Origin: Pseudobacteriovorax sp.
GTDB lineage: Bacteria > Bdellovibrionota_B > Oligoflexia > Oligoflexales > Oligoflexaceae
Length of the DNA: 64,000 bases
Assembly (NCBI GenBank): GCA_013215145.1
Contig: JABSRP010000040.1
Span: 1-64,000, forward strand
Direction: 5' to 3'
Part shown: positions 1 through 8,994 of the stretch, piece after piece
How the letters are laid out: each line of letters starts with the position of its first letter
How positions within the stretch are numbered: the stretch's first letter is position 1
Made by a program: the position numbers and the translations under genes
The notes under the pieces: model-generated
What the model was told of the DNA's origin: nothing
Seen by the model: only the letters and a program-made list of their open reading frames with translations
Databases searched by the model: none

Positions 1-44
1 GCGAGAAATTATAGATCGATGGTTCTAGTTGCATGTAGCTATAT

Positions 45-743
45 TTGGTTACCGATGTGAATTGTCAACAGCCCCTAGTAAAAAACCTGCCCAGAACCGG
101 TCCCAGCTGTTTGAGCTTCGATGTCCAAATCACTCAAATCACCAGAATCCTGAAAAAATATGAGGAGCGCGGCTGGACCGAGAAAGCTGATCAAAAGTCG
201 GCTGGCTTCACATTCAAACCAGAGCCTCTGCTTAAACTATTGGGCTCTCTAGCAGATCACGACGAGATTCTTCCCGTCAAACAAATTCTGTTTCTTCAGG
301 CGTATCTTGACTCCTATCATAGAGTCATACGTTCCGTTCTAGCGGAACGTGGCTTAGACCTAAACTCCGAAGCTTCGCAAAAAAATCTGATGGTTTTTGA
401 GAAAGGCCATCTTTTTCGTAAGCAGATTCAACTACTCAAACAAGGTGTTGCTGACATAAAGGAGCGGATTCTCGACTCCGAAAAACTTATTGAATTTATC
501 TCAGATCATAAGGACACCCCACAAAAAGCCCTTACCTCTCTTTCCTCAGAATACTCCTATCGCTTATCACACATGAGATCCTTCAAAGAATGGTTGGAGC
601 ATTTACCTCCTGCGTTTCTAGAACACGAGTTTCAAGCAGGCTTTGAGCTTAGGCACGAAAGATTCTACCAATCGAGCTTGGCATTTTTAAATAGCCAGAT
701 TGCATTTTATGAAAACCAGCTATCGCTATACCCCTCTCCCTGA
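45..743 (+). CDS. Hypothetical helical protein
   Basis: I do not recognise this 232-residue protein. It has no signal peptide or membrane segment and is predicted by eye to be largely alpha-helical, with many charged residues and heptad-like stretches between about residues 95 and 185. The reading frame opens after a TAG at 36-38. The first usable codons are TTG at 45 and GTG at 57, and no ATG occurs in frame until about residue 116, so the start is uncertain. It lies about 100 bases upstream of the MFS transporter gene on the same strand. No function is proposed. Confidence 0.6.
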   Translation: MVTDVNCQQPLVKNLPRTGPSCLSFDVQITQITRILKKYEERGWTEKADQKSAGFTFKPEPLLKLLGSLADHDEILPVKQILFLQAYLDSYHRVIRSVLAERGLDLNSEASQKNLMVFEKGHLFRKQIQLLKQGVADIKERILDSEKLIEFISDHKDTPQKALTSLSSEYSYRLSHMRSFKEWLEHLPPAFLEHEFQAGFELRHERFYQSSLAFLNSQIAFYENQLSLYPSP

Positions 744-848
744 GGTCAGTCTTTTAATAGATTTTCATCTTTAATTTTGACCTTATGAGTCTTTTCCCTT
801 ATGTCTAAGTAAAGGGGAAACCCGACCCAAACCTACCAAGGACCATTC

Positions 849-2084
849 ATGCGTTATCTTTTTCTACGTCTTTTTGTGCCCTCTGGCCCAAATCTAGCTG
901 ATAAGAACTACTTCCGAGACCTAGTTTATTCAACGTGTATCGGATTTAGTCAGTCGCTTCTCGGTGCTATCGCCGTCGTTGTCGTGAAGCAAAGCCTCAA
1001 TGGCTCTAACCAACTCGTTGGTCTCATCCAAGCTGGAGCTATGGCCGGTCTTCTTATGTCGCTTTGGTACTCGTACTTTGTTAGGCGTTTCCCAAGCCCT
1101 TACGCCTACGGGTTCCCACACATCCTTGCTTGGATCACTATTCTCCTTGCAGCCTTCACACAGTCAGCCACGATTTTTGCTTGTTTGGTTTTTATCGCTC
1201 TTCTGGCGCTTCACATCAGTAGTCCGATCCAAGGAGTCCTCTACCAAGAAATCTACAAAAGCCGCGATCGCGGAAAAATCGTCGGAAAAATCAGGCTTTG
1301 GCAAGTTATTGCAGCTGCCTCCTCTGCATGGCTGATAGGCTCCGCTCTTGAAATCAGTCAACAGGCCTACTGGTCCTATTACGTGGCTTTAAGTCTAGTA
1401 GCCATCGTTGCCTTAAGTTTCTTTGTCAAAATTGAAATTCCTTCAAGGTCTGCATTTTGCCATAAAAGCGCGGAAGGCTCTGGGTTCCCCAATATTGTTA
1501 AAATTTTTCAGGAAGACTCGGCATTCTTTCGCTTCATGTGCTTTCAGTTTATATTAGGTATCGCCAACCTTTCTGGTCTTACAGCCTTTTACATTTATGT
1601 TAACGATGAATCCTATTTGGGATTAGATCCCAAGCAAGCGGCAATTATCGCTGGATTCATCTCTCCCTTGACCATGTTCTTAAGCATACCAATATGGGGA
1701 CGAGCATTCGACAAACTGAACATTGTGCAATACAGGGTTGTTACCTCCGCAATTATCGCTGGCTCTTTTCTCTTACTACCATTTTATGGAGTCATTGGAG
1801 CCTGGATTTTCGCTGCGGTATGGGGCGTTGGTCGCGCCGGAGGGCAGCTAGCCTGGTCCCTTGGAGCTCTCGACTTTGCTCCCGAAGGTCGCTCGCGCGA
1901 TTACTTAAGCATACATACATTTTTAACAGGGGTACGAGGTGTGATTGCACCATTTATTGGCATTTTTGCCCTCGAAAACTGGCAAGGAGAAACAGAAACT
2001 TTATTCCTTGGAACAGGAGTTTTAATCTTGGTGAGCGCCTGGGGGACTTACAAACTAGTCCCAGTTCCCAAAGCAAGAACGTAA
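849..2084 (+). CDS. MFS-type multipass transporter
   Basis: This 411-residue protein is an integral inner-membrane protein with roughly ten to twelve hydrophobic segments. Its length and arrangement are typical of the major facilitator superfamily: two blocks of helices around a more polar centre near residues 195-215. A basic loop (KSRDRGKIVGKIR, about residues 138-150) matches the cytoplasmic loop positions of MFS carriers. The ATG is preceded by AAGGA with six bases spacing. It converges on the next gene with a 13-base gap. The substrate cannot be read from the sequence. Family assignment is likely, function unknown. Confidence 0.7.
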   Translation: MRYLFLRLFVPSGPNLADKNYFRDLVYSTCIGFSQSLLGAIAVVVVKQSLNGSNQLVGLIQAGAMAGLLMSLWYSYFVRRFPSPYAYGFPHILAWITILLAAFTQSATIFACLVFIALLALHISSPIQGVLYQEIYKSRDRGKIVGKIRLWQVIAAASSAWLIGSALEISQQAYWSYYVALSLVAIVALSFFVKIEIPSRSAFCHKSAEGSGFPNIVKIFQEDSAFFRFMCFQFILGIANLSGLTAFYIYVNDESYLGLDPKQAAIIAGFISPLTMFLSIPIWGRAFDKLNIVQYRVVTSAIIAGSFLLLPFYGVIGAWIFAAVWGVGRAGGQLAWSLGALDFAPEGRSRDYLSIHTFLTGVRGVIAPFIGIFALENWQGETETLFLGTGVLILVSAWGTYKLVPVPKART

Positions 2085-2097
2085 TGTCCCTATTTCG

Positions 2098-3192
2098 TTA
2101 GGATGCCTCGTTTTCAGTACGCGGTAGTTCTTCGTTTGTACCGTTTGCAACATCACAAACAATTTTCAGGAGAAGACGGTAGCTTTTTAGTTTCAAATCT
2201 AAATCACTTGGCTCCGAATTCTTTTTTGACAAAGCATTAGCGAGGTCTTGAATCCGAATAAATTCATTTTTGAGATACTCTCGACTATCTCCAGGATTGG
2301 CAATTCTCTCAAGTCCAATGAGACAAGCTTTCATTTCTTTTTTCAGTTGTAGTTTATCCTCCTCCCTCTTAAGGGGAGCAAGGACTTTCATGAACATACC
2401 TGAGGCAATTAACTCTCTGCTGTAGGGATTCTTATAAGAGTTTGCATTAGACTTAGGCTCTTGAGCTGACTTTTTCTGACCACTTGGTCTTTGAGGAATC
2501 GGAGAGATTAAAATGTAAGCGATCAGTAAGACCAATGCGACTGAAGTTGCTCCAAGAATCAAAAATGGGACAATAGACGACTCTTCTTCCAGGGGATCTG
2601 CGGCATCACTCCTTTGCTTAAGGTCTTTGGCCTGCTCAGGACTTAGCAATGGTTTAGCAGCTAAGCGCATGGTGCTATCCCCCGCTGATACGGGTGCCTC
2701 TATCGATTGATTCAATCGTGCCAAAGAACGGTCGATATCCAAGAGGTAGGCCCCTACTTGAGCCTTATACTCAAATACCGCCAGCCTTAACCGATCTTTT
2801 TCGGAATTGGGCTGAGCTTGCAAATTGGTAAGGTACGCTCGATGATAGTCCAGAGCCTTTCGGTAACTACCTGCCGCCCTTAACTCCAGAAATCGACTCA
2901 CCCTCGCGGAGGTTTCGGTTGTTAGAATACTGTTAAGACTTTGTAAACGCTGGGTTAGTCTGACCCGTTTTTCATAGGCTAAGACATAGGTTCCTTGACC
3001 CGGAATCAAGTTTGCCAGCCTGTTTAAGTCGCGCTGAAAACCAAAAATCTGCTTTTCCGCCCCTCCTAATGCGCCCTGGTAGTTCAGCTGCAAGCCACGG
3101 ATTTTATCGATAGATTTTTTGATTTCCGCCTGGGCACCGAACCCACTTGGAGCAAGTAACAGACTGACGCTTATTAACCATACCCAGTACAT
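2098..3192 (-). CDS. Secreted/membrane-anchored coiled-coil protein
   Basis: The 364-residue product has an N-terminal signal peptide (hydrophobic to about residue 20, FGAQA cleavage-like site). A long helical, probably periplasmic part follows to about residue 200. A single transmembrane segment lies near residues 207-230 (PFLILGATSVALVLLIAYIL), then comes a Lys/Ser-rich linker and a cytoplasmic helical tail of about 120 residues. The start has AAAGG six bases upstream. It follows the 120-residue secreted protein gene on the same strand about 100 bases away, so they may be co-transcribed. I do not recognise the family; the topology would allow signalling or scaffolding across the inner membrane. 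Confidence 0.65.
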   Translation of the reverse strand: MYWVWLISVSLLLAPSGFGAQAEIKKSIDKIRGLQLNYQGALGGAEKQIFGFQRDLNRLANLIPGQGTYVLAYEKRVRLTQRLQSLNSILTTETSARVSRFLELRAAGSYRKALDYHRAYLTNLQAQPNSEKDRLRLAVFEYKAQVGAYLLDIDRSLARLNQSIEAPVSAGDSTMRLAAKPLLSPEQAKDLKQRSDAADPLEEESSIVPFLILGATSVALVLLIAYILISPIPQRPSGQKKSAQEPKSNANSYKNPYSRELIASGMFMKVLAPLKREEDKLQLKKEMKACLIGLERIANPGDSREYLKNEFIRIQDLANALSKKNSEPSDLDLKLKSYRLLLKIVCDVANGTNEELPRTENEAS

Positions 3193-3291
3193 AGAAGACC
3201 TTTTAAGAAGATTATCTTAGACTAGGTATCGACATTGCTAGGCAAAAATTTAACAAAACTCGGAAAAATTTACCTAGGAACACGAACGTCG

Positions 3292-3654
3292 TTAGCGCAA
3301 CAGAACCTGAACGGAGGGGCTCCTGGTATTGGCGTCTCCGTCCACCACCACTACGTCTCGAACCGTCACGTTTTTAAAGCTATTGACCTTTATGATCTGA
3401 CTTTTACTATTGTTGACAGGAATATCCTCGAAGGTGATCTCGCCTTTTTCATCCTCACCTGCCAGAGTAAATTTAATAAATCCAATAGCTTGAGGACTCT
3501 TATTCTTGACTAGGACCTTGATTTGCTTGGCACCGGCAGGGCTAAGTTCGACAACAACATTCCCATCATCCACAGCATAGGCTTCCCTTTGCCATGCAAA
3601 AAGGTCTCCTATTAGTGTTGCCAGCAGAAAACTCAAGACTCGGTTGCTAAACAT
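3292..3654 (-). CDS. Small secreted beta-rich protein
   Basis: This 120-residue protein has a signal peptide (MFSNRVLSFLLATLIGDLFA, then REAYA-V cleavage-like site). The mature part of about 90 residues has alternating hydrophobic residues, suggesting an immunoglobulin-like beta sandwich (for example VVVELSPAGAKQIKVLVKN). The ATG has an AAGGGAG Shine-Dalgarno seven bases upstream. It sits first in a probable two-gene minus-strand unit with the 364-residue membrane protein. The function is unknown; a periplasmic binding or chaperone-like role is only a guess from the fold pattern. Confidence 0.65.
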   Translation of the reverse strand: MFSNRVLSFLLATLIGDLFAWQREAYAVDDGNVVVELSPAGAKQIKVLVKNKSPQAIGFIKFTLAGEDEKGEITFEDIPVNNSKSQIIKVNSFKNVTVRDVVVVDGDANTRSPSVQVLLR

Positions 3655-3877
3655 CAGACATCTCCCTTCAACGACACATCAATCACCTTTTCCAACTTAA
3701 AGGCTCTCAGGTCCGCAATTCAAGTCGAATCGACTTACCGCTTCTTCCAAAGTCACATTGATCCATCATTTTTTTTCCTTCAATTGGGATAACTAGTGAC
3801 ATTCAGTAGAATTTTTGCAAGGTTTTGCTCTGGGATAGACCAAGGAAAAGTGAACTAACTTAGAGACAGGATAAATC

Positions 3878-4291
3878 ATGCCAGAATCCTACATATCCGA
3901 ATTTACTGTGAAGGAAACAAACCTAGATACCATGGGCCACATGAATAATGCCGAGTATTTGAAAATTTTCGAACAAACTCGTTGGGATTGGGCTGAATTA
4001 AATGGAATGGGGTTTCACAAGATTCGCGATATTGGCATTGGTTTCGTAGTGTTAAGTATCGATATAAAATTTGCAAAAGAACTCCATCTCAGAGACAAAC
4101 TCACCATTAAAACCGGCTTTATCGAATACCGTAAAAAACTAGGAATTATCCAACAAACCATGACGATTGGCGACACCCTATACTGCGAGGCTCAATTTCG
4201 GGTGGGACTTATGGACCTAAAAAAACGGCAATTGGTTAGACCTACTCCAGAATTTATTAAAGCCTTTTCCCTTGAGTCATTTTTAAACTAA
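3878..4291 (+). CDS. Hotdog-fold acyl-CoA thioesterase (4HBT/YbgC-like)
   Basis: The 137-residue length and the N-terminal motif TNLDTMGHMNNAEYLKIFEQ (residues 13-32) are characteristic of the 4-hydroxybenzoyl-CoA thioesterase-like hotdog family. The Asp of LDTMGHMNN is the expected catalytic residue. Members hydrolyse acyl-CoA thioesters in the cytoplasm. The ATG has AGGA six bases upstream. It lies 36 bases before the PhoD-like phosphatase gene, so the two could be co-transcribed. The substrate (short, aromatic or long acyl) cannot be decided from the sequence. Confidence 0.85.
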   Translation: MPESYISEFTVKETNLDTMGHMNNAEYLKIFEQTRWDWAELNGMGFHKIRDIGIGFVVLSIDIKFAKELHLRDKLTIKTGFIEYRKKLGIIQQTMTIGDTLYCEAQFRVGLMDLKKRQLVRPTPEFIKAFSLESFLN

Positions 4292-4327
4292 GTACAGGAG
4301 CTTTCTCTGCAAGGACAAGGCAGCCCA

Positions 4328-5722
4328 ATGATAAGGTATCCTATGGACATGATGTTTTCCTTTGAGCCCGTATTGTTTTTACGAAGATGTGAACCTGATA
4401 ACTGGGCCCTTACGGCGGTTATCTGCTCCGATAAACTACCTTCATTTGCACTACCTCAGGAACCAAGTGAGTTTCAGAGTCGCACAATGAAATACGCAGG
4501 CTTCACCTTTCATGTGTTTGACTTCAAGCTTAGACGAAATGGAGTGTCGCGATATATTTGTAACGAAATTGAGTACAGGGTCGCGGTACCAGAACAAGGG
4601 GAATCAATTAATATAAGTCTTACCGCGTGCAACGGCTCTGAATGCGAAAACCTCAAATCCCCCCGTCCAGGACGAGAAAATATTTGGCAGATTATGTGGG
4701 AAAATCACCAGACAAAGCCTTATCATGTCCTTCTCCAAGGTGGGGACCAAATTTATAACGACGCTGTCTGGGATAGTCATCCAATGCTAAAAGCTTGGAG
4801 TGATCGACTTCCTTGGAGTCGATACCGAGCCGAATTCAGCACAGAAATGTTGGCTGCAGCAAGACAGTTTTATGCTGAAAACTATTTACAACTGTGGTCT
4901 CTGCCGATTCAGGCCAAACTTCAGGCTAGTATCCCCTCTCTCATGATGTGGGATGATCACGATATTTTTGACGGTTATGGTAGCTACAGAGGCTATGACT
5001 CCAATTCAGCCGTCGTCAAAGGCCTCTTTGGAGCTGCAAAAGAAGCTTTCCGTATTTTCCAAACCCCTCAGTACCCCTGGGAAGACCATGCAGGTGTTGC
5101 AGTAAAGATCGATAAGCTCGGGATTTTAATCCCCGACCTTAGGACCCAGAGAACAAGGCATCAAGTCCTAGGAGCTGTAGGTTGGGAATTCATCCACAAG
5201 TCTCTGAAGTCATTTCAGGACTGCAGGCAAGTTATCCTAGTTATGACTGTGCCTTTCATCAATACAGATCTGAGTCTGATCGAACGTATCCTAATCGCAC
5301 CTCCTGGGCAACAAATGTATCAAGACGATCTTCGCGATCAGTGGCGGAGTTTTGGTCATCGAAACGAGTGGCAAAAACTTGCTCACACACTTATGGACTT
5401 CGTTGAACAATCATCAGCAGAGCTCACCCTATTATCAGGTGAAATCCATTTAGGAGCAAAAGGATTCATGAGTCGTGGCAATACGACAATCAACCAGCTT
5501 ATAACACCTGGGATCGCACACCCTCCCCCCCCAAAAAAGCTTGTTAGATTCTTGAACTACTTGGCAAAAGAATCAGTACTGGATGGAACTTTCAAAATTG
5601 GAATGAGTCGCAACTCTAATGGCGAAACATACATCCCAGAGAACGGCTACATTTCCATGCAGGCAGCAGAGACTTTTCGATACAAGTATGTACTCAACAG
5701 ACCAGTTTCCAGTCATGATTAA
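4328..5722 (+). CDS. PhoD-like metallophosphatase
   Basis: The 464-residue protein carries the PhoD-like metallophosphatase motifs: LLQGGDQIYNDAVWD (about residues 137-151), MMWDDHDIFDGYGS (about 206-219) and LLSGEIHLGAKG near residue 372. These supply the Asp/Asn/His metal ligands of phosphoesterases such as alkaline phosphatase D. The N-terminal 100 residues look like the beta-rich N-terminal domain of that family, but no convincing signal peptide or Tat motif is visible, so it may be cytoplasmic. AAGG lies seven bases before the ATG. Its last 29 bases overlap the convergent 133-residue gene. Substrate unknown. Confidence 0.8.
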   Translation: MIRYPMDMMFSFEPVLFLRRCEPDNWALTAVICSDKLPSFALPQEPSEFQSRTMKYAGFTFHVFDFKLRRNGVSRYICNEIEYRVAVPEQGESINISLTACNGSECENLKSPRPGRENIWQIMWENHQTKPYHVLLQGGDQIYNDAVWDSHPMLKAWSDRLPWSRYRAEFSTEMLAAARQFYAENYLQLWSLPIQAKLQASIPSLMMWDDHDIFDGYGSYRGYDSNSAVVKGLFGAAKEAFRIFQTPQYPWEDHAGVAVKIDKLGILIPDLRTQRTRHQVLGAVGWEFIHKSLKSFQDCRQVILVMTVPFINTDLSLIERILIAPPGQQMYQDDLRDQWRSFGHRNEWQKLAHTLMDFVEQSSAELTLLSGEIHLGAKGFMSRGNTTINQLITPGIAHPPPPKKLVRFLNYLAKESVLDGTFKIGMSRNSNGETYIPENGYISMQAAETFRYKYVLNRPVSSHD

Positions 5723-6095
5723 ACTTCACACAAAGTGAGTCATGGCTGTACTCTAAAAGCTCTCTTAAGTTTTCTATGATATAGCCTGATGACAAGCTAT
5801 GAGACTCCGCATCAGGATCCTGATTTAACATGCGGAACAAATCATGAATATTGAATTTCAAACCGGCCTTAGGAAAAGAAAGGATGACATCCTGTGGATT
5901 TTCTAGGTTGGCATGAAGAAAAGCCATCTCCGGACACTTTTCATCATCTTTGATCAATTTCACTTCGGCAATTCGCAGCGAGAGAGACTTCGTTCGCATG
6001 CGGAGGACATTGATAAACTGTGTCTGTTGTTTCTGATAATCCGTATCTTTGTAGGCAGGATCGATAAAATCCCTATCGCCAAAGTAAATACTCAT
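5694..6095 (-). CDS. Hypothetical cytoplasmic protein
   Basis: This 133-residue protein has no signal peptide or membrane segment. It contains a beta-alpha pattern and a C-terminal stretch rich in Ser/Leu/Asp. I do not recognise the family. The ATG is supported by GGGG five bases upstream. Its 3' end overlaps the 3' end of the convergent PhoD-like gene by 29 bases, which would give an antisense overlap between the two transcripts. Confidence 0.6.
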   Translation of the reverse strand: MSIYFGDRDFIDPAYKDTDYQKQQTQFINVLRMRTKSLSLRIAEVKLIKDDEKCPEMAFLHANLENPQDVILSFPKAGLKFNIHDLFRMLNQDPDAESHSLSSGYIIENLRELLEYSHDSLCVKFNHDWKLVC

Positions 6096-6203
6096 ATCTG
6101 CCCCTATAACTCTGATATTTCGTATGACCTATAAAGCGTATCGGGAGATAGGATCTAAATGTTCAGGAAACTACGTTTTTCTAGTATTTACTTTGGGATG
6201 CTA

Positions 6204-7007
6204 CTAGACTTTTCGACTCCGAAATAGCCCGATCACGAATGCAAAAGTCGCATCTCTTGGCTTTGGTTTTGCCAACAATAAGGCGAAGGGAATCATCCAA
6301 TGAGGTGAGCGAATTAAAACATCGGCGATTCCGTTGAAACCGTACATTGAAAATCTTGAACAAGCAGTTAGTAATCCCCAGAATCCCATCCATGCTAGCA
6401 GTCCGCGACTCGGCCTCAATAGAATCAAGGATCCTACTACAAGATCCATAGTTCCGATAAGAATTAGCATAAGATTAACCATTGATTCTGTTACCTGAAT
6501 TTGAGGTATATATAAAGCTGTAGCAAATATTAAATCTTTGAAGTTTGGAGCAAGCGCTATCGCTTTAATACCATGAGATATAAAGGTCAAAGCCACTAAG
6601 GCGGCTAGAATTCTCTTGGCGTAAACGTCGAGAAAAACGCCATCAGTAGAGGGTTTCTTTGAAACAAGGAATATCAGAGCCAAAGGCCAAGCATAGCGGA
6701 GAATGGAAGAAAAAAACACCCAATCTGAGCCAAAGCTTCCGCCTCGGATAAATCGAAACAAAGTATCCGACCAAGCGACAGCTAACAACAAGAGAAGGCT
6801 GTGTCGTAATCTAGCAAACCTCGCAAGTACACAACAAGCGCCTAGAATAAGAACTAAACCCACATCTGCAATGAGAATCGTAGTTTCCGGTAGATTAGTG
6901 GCAAAGTAAAGATGCTTACTCACTGGCGAGCTATGAATCAGGATTTGGGCCATCAAGCCAATCGACTGTAAAATGATAAGCGCTTGCCAGAATCTAAGAC
7001 CTACCAT
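6204..7007 (-). CDS. Multipass membrane protein
   Basis: The 267-residue product is strongly hydrophobic with about seven or eight predicted transmembrane segments. A conserved-looking RGGSFGSDWVFF segment follows the third. The ATG has AAGGATG four bases upstream. The general layout resembles small uncharacterised inner-membrane proteins of the DoxX-like kind, but I see no decisive motif. It lies downstream of the subtilase gene on the same strand, separated by a strong terminator, so it is probably transcribed independently. Confidence 0.6.
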   Translation of the reverse strand: MVGLRFWQALIILQSIGLMAQILIHSSPVSKHLYFATNLPETTILIADVGLVLILGACCVLARFARLRHSLLLLLAVAWSDTLFRFIRGGSFGSDWVFFSSILRYAWPLALIFLVSKKPSTDGVFLDVYAKRILAALVALTFISHGIKAIALAPNFKDLIFATALYIPQIQVTESMVNLMLILIGTMDLVVGSLILLRPSRGLLAWMGFWGLLTACSRFSMYGFNGIADVLIRSPHWMIPFALLLAKPKPRDATFAFVIGLFRSRKV

Positions 7008-7067
7008 GCGGCATCCTTAAACATTTTGTGTGAGATAAATATGAAGTCCTCTCTGTAAAGTTAACAT

Positions 7068-7101
7068 AAAAATGGCCGTAGCTAAATAACTAGCTACGAC
7101 C
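7068..7101 (-). terminator. Rho-independent terminator of the subtilase gene
   Basis: Read on the minus strand, an 11-bp stem (arms 7091-7101 and 7074-7084, one G-U pair) closes a six-base loop (7085-7090) and is followed after one base by five T residues (plus-strand A run 7068-7072). It sits about 30 bases downstream of the subtilase stop codon and is oriented to terminate that transcript. Confidence 0.85.
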
Positions 7102-7132
7102 TGTCAAATTTAGCAAAATCACCAAATGAGGA

Positions 7133-8473
7133 TCAGCGCAACTCGATGGGAGTCCACGACCTCAGTACAGAAGGCGCTTCAAGGCTGGGTACATCATCAA
7201 CCATTGTCAGAGCACCAGCAATGGCTTCTTCTAAACTAAGCAAGAGAGACGATTCAGCAGCAAATAAAGCTCTCTCCATATTGACGACGCCACCGGTCAA
7301 TACTTTATCAGCCAAGAACTCTTTTTTGTCCACGGTACCCATAATGATAGTTTTTACAGCAAGTGGGGTTAAACTCGGATTTGCATCCAAAATTTGAGCT
7401 GCCATGTTTGCAACAAAGGGAGCTGCCTGGCTTGTTCCGCTGAGTTCAAGCATATTTTGATCAGGAACAGATGATAAAATAGCGACACCAGGGGCAGCTA
7501 CTTCAACCTTTTTACCCCAGTTTGAAAAACTCGCTAGAGCGAATCTCTCTTGGGTTGCTGCAACTGAAATTGCATTATCAGCCTTAATATTGGCTGGCGC
7601 GACAGGAAACTTATCGTTATTTGTCCCATCGTTTCCAGCTGCGAAGACGAAAAGAGTATTGGGCGCTACTGTCACAAGTTGAGTTTGGGCTTTTACAGTC
7701 TCTTCGATGAAGAATATAGCTAGCTCTTCGATCAACGCCTCGTTTGGTTCTCCTTGAGTAATCAATTGTACGATAGGAGTGATGATCAGTTTTGCCTGAA
7801 CCATACTTGTTCCTAAAGAAGCATTAGCCACTTCCACATTTTGCATGGCCATGTACTGCCCTATCGGACCAAATGCATCCCCTTGAGACTGAGCGATAAA
7901 TCCAAGTCCCTGTTTAATGATAAACTTGACGATCTCGTTGACGTCGCCACCATCATCCATAGCCCTTTCTACTCGTCTCAGCAGTCCTTCCAAGGGATTT
8001 TCTACTGGAATCAACCTAGCAGTCAAAATCTTAGCTCCTGGGTTGTCTTTAGCCGCGATCCCAGCAACATGGGTTCCATGTGCGTAGTTTCCGTACTTTG
8101 TTAGCTGGCCAACGAACTCGATGTCTTGAGTGGCCTCGCGAAGCCACTGCAACTCTTCCTCGGTGATCGTCCCACCAAGGGCTTTGCTCTGTAGGCTGAA
8201 GAATTTCTCCACCTCTGGCGTAAACAAGTCTCCGTGCTTGTAATCAATGACGCGAGCATTGTTACCGAAGAAATTCCAGCCGTTTATGTCATCCTTGTAA
8301 CCATTGTTATCGTCGTCTTTACGATTTTTACGCTCTAGAGGGTTTGTCCATACCTTACCCTCGAGCATGCTGTGCTTGATATCAACTCCCGAGTCAATAA
8401 TCCCAATTGTCGCGCCAAGAGAAAGGCTACTGGTCAAAAACAGCGAGCCAAAAAATAGACATTTGAACTGCAT
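7133..8473 (-). CDS. Secreted subtilisin-family (S8) serine protease
   Basis: The 446-residue protein has a signal peptide ending near residue 20 (SSLSLG-A). The catalytic domain follows at once: Asp27 in IIDSGVD, His132 in AHGTHVAGIA, oxyanion Asn281 in FAAGNDG and Ser348 in LSGTSQAAP. The complete triad predicts an active extracytoplasmic protease. There is no room for the usual I9-type propeptide before Asp27. Two long insertions lie around residues 40-125 and 150-265; the first is Asp/Asn-rich (RKDDDNNGYKDD), suggesting calcium binding. AAGGAG lies eight bases before the ATG. A strong terminator follows the gene. Confidence 0.92.
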   Translation of the reverse strand: MQFKCLFFGSLFLTSSLSLGATIGIIDSGVDIKHSMLEGKVWTNPLERKNRKDDDNNGYKDDINGWNFFGNNARVIDYKHGDLFTPEVEKFFSLQSKALGGTITEEELQWLREATQDIEFVGQLTKYGNYAHGTHVAGIAAKDNPGAKILTARLIPVENPLEGLLRRVERAMDDGGDVNEIVKFIIKQGLGFIAQSQGDAFGPIGQYMAMQNVEVANASLGTSMVQAKLIITPIVQLITQGEPNEALIEELAIFFIEETVKAQTQLVTVAPNTLFVFAAGNDGTNNDKFPVAPANIKADNAISVAATQERFALASFSNWGKKVEVAAPGVAILSSVPDQNMLELSGTSQAAPFVANMAAQILDANPSLTPLAVKTIIMGTVDKKEFLADKVLTGGVVNMERALFAAESSLLLSLEEAIAGALTMVDDVPSLEAPSVLRSWTPIELR

Positions 8474-8994
8474 AGTCGAAACTCCTTGATGTGAAATGGT
8501 GCCCCCATTGTAGGGAGTTCTGCAATTCAGTCAAGAAAGTTAATCTTTTTAAGCTATTACCAAATAAATATCCATAAACTCATAACTCAGCTTTATTTGA
8601 GATACTAAGGAAACTACAAATTTCTCCAAACACAATTACAAAGTAGACCAAAATACCAGCCTGTTGCTTAAAAGGAGCACAAATATTTGCTAAAATTCCC
8701 AAAGATTCACAGACCTTCGATTTTAGAGAAATCCTTGGCTACCAATGGCTAGACGACTGGGCAGCAAGGCATTTTTTCGCTACACTATTTACTGTTACGA
8801 AAAACCAGCAATCGAGGCTCATAAGCGCTCTGCCTTGCCGCGATTTACGGACAGAGGACAATTTGGCAAAAAACGATAACTATTAAGCAAAGATCAATAT
8901 TTTCATTGTTTTTAATTAACCATTACCGTAGGTTAACACTGACGATAGCATGTTTATGCTGGTCATAAGATCATTTTCAGGAAGGATCACCCCC
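8474..8994. other. Gene-free intergenic region between divergent genes
   Basis: About 520 bases separate the divergent subtilase and MltD genes. I see no convincing gene. A 44-codon frame at 8745-8879 lacks a ribosome binding site. An inverted pair of eight bases (8764-8771 and 8831-8838) is separated by 59 bases. The AT-rich stretch at about 8890-8940 probably holds the promoter of the MltD gene, but no clear -35/-10 pair was assigned. Confidence 0.5.

Noticed and set aside
1000-1361. Frames of 111 (plus) and 65 (minus) codons inside the MFS gene
   Set aside because: They are shadows of the transporter gene in other frames, with no start signals.
6180-6211. Seven-base inverted repeat near the end of the 267-residue membrane protein gene
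   Set aside because: The T run lies on the wrong side for the minus-strand gene and no plus-strand gene ends there.
8764-8838. Eight-base inverted repeat in the gap before the MltD gene
   Set aside because: The arms are 59 bases apart with no further pairing, so it is not a convincing hairpin or attachment site.
8745-8879. 44-codon frame in the gap between the subtilase and MltD genes
   Set aside because: No ribosome binding site before the ATG, no recognisable domain, and composition unlike the neighbours.
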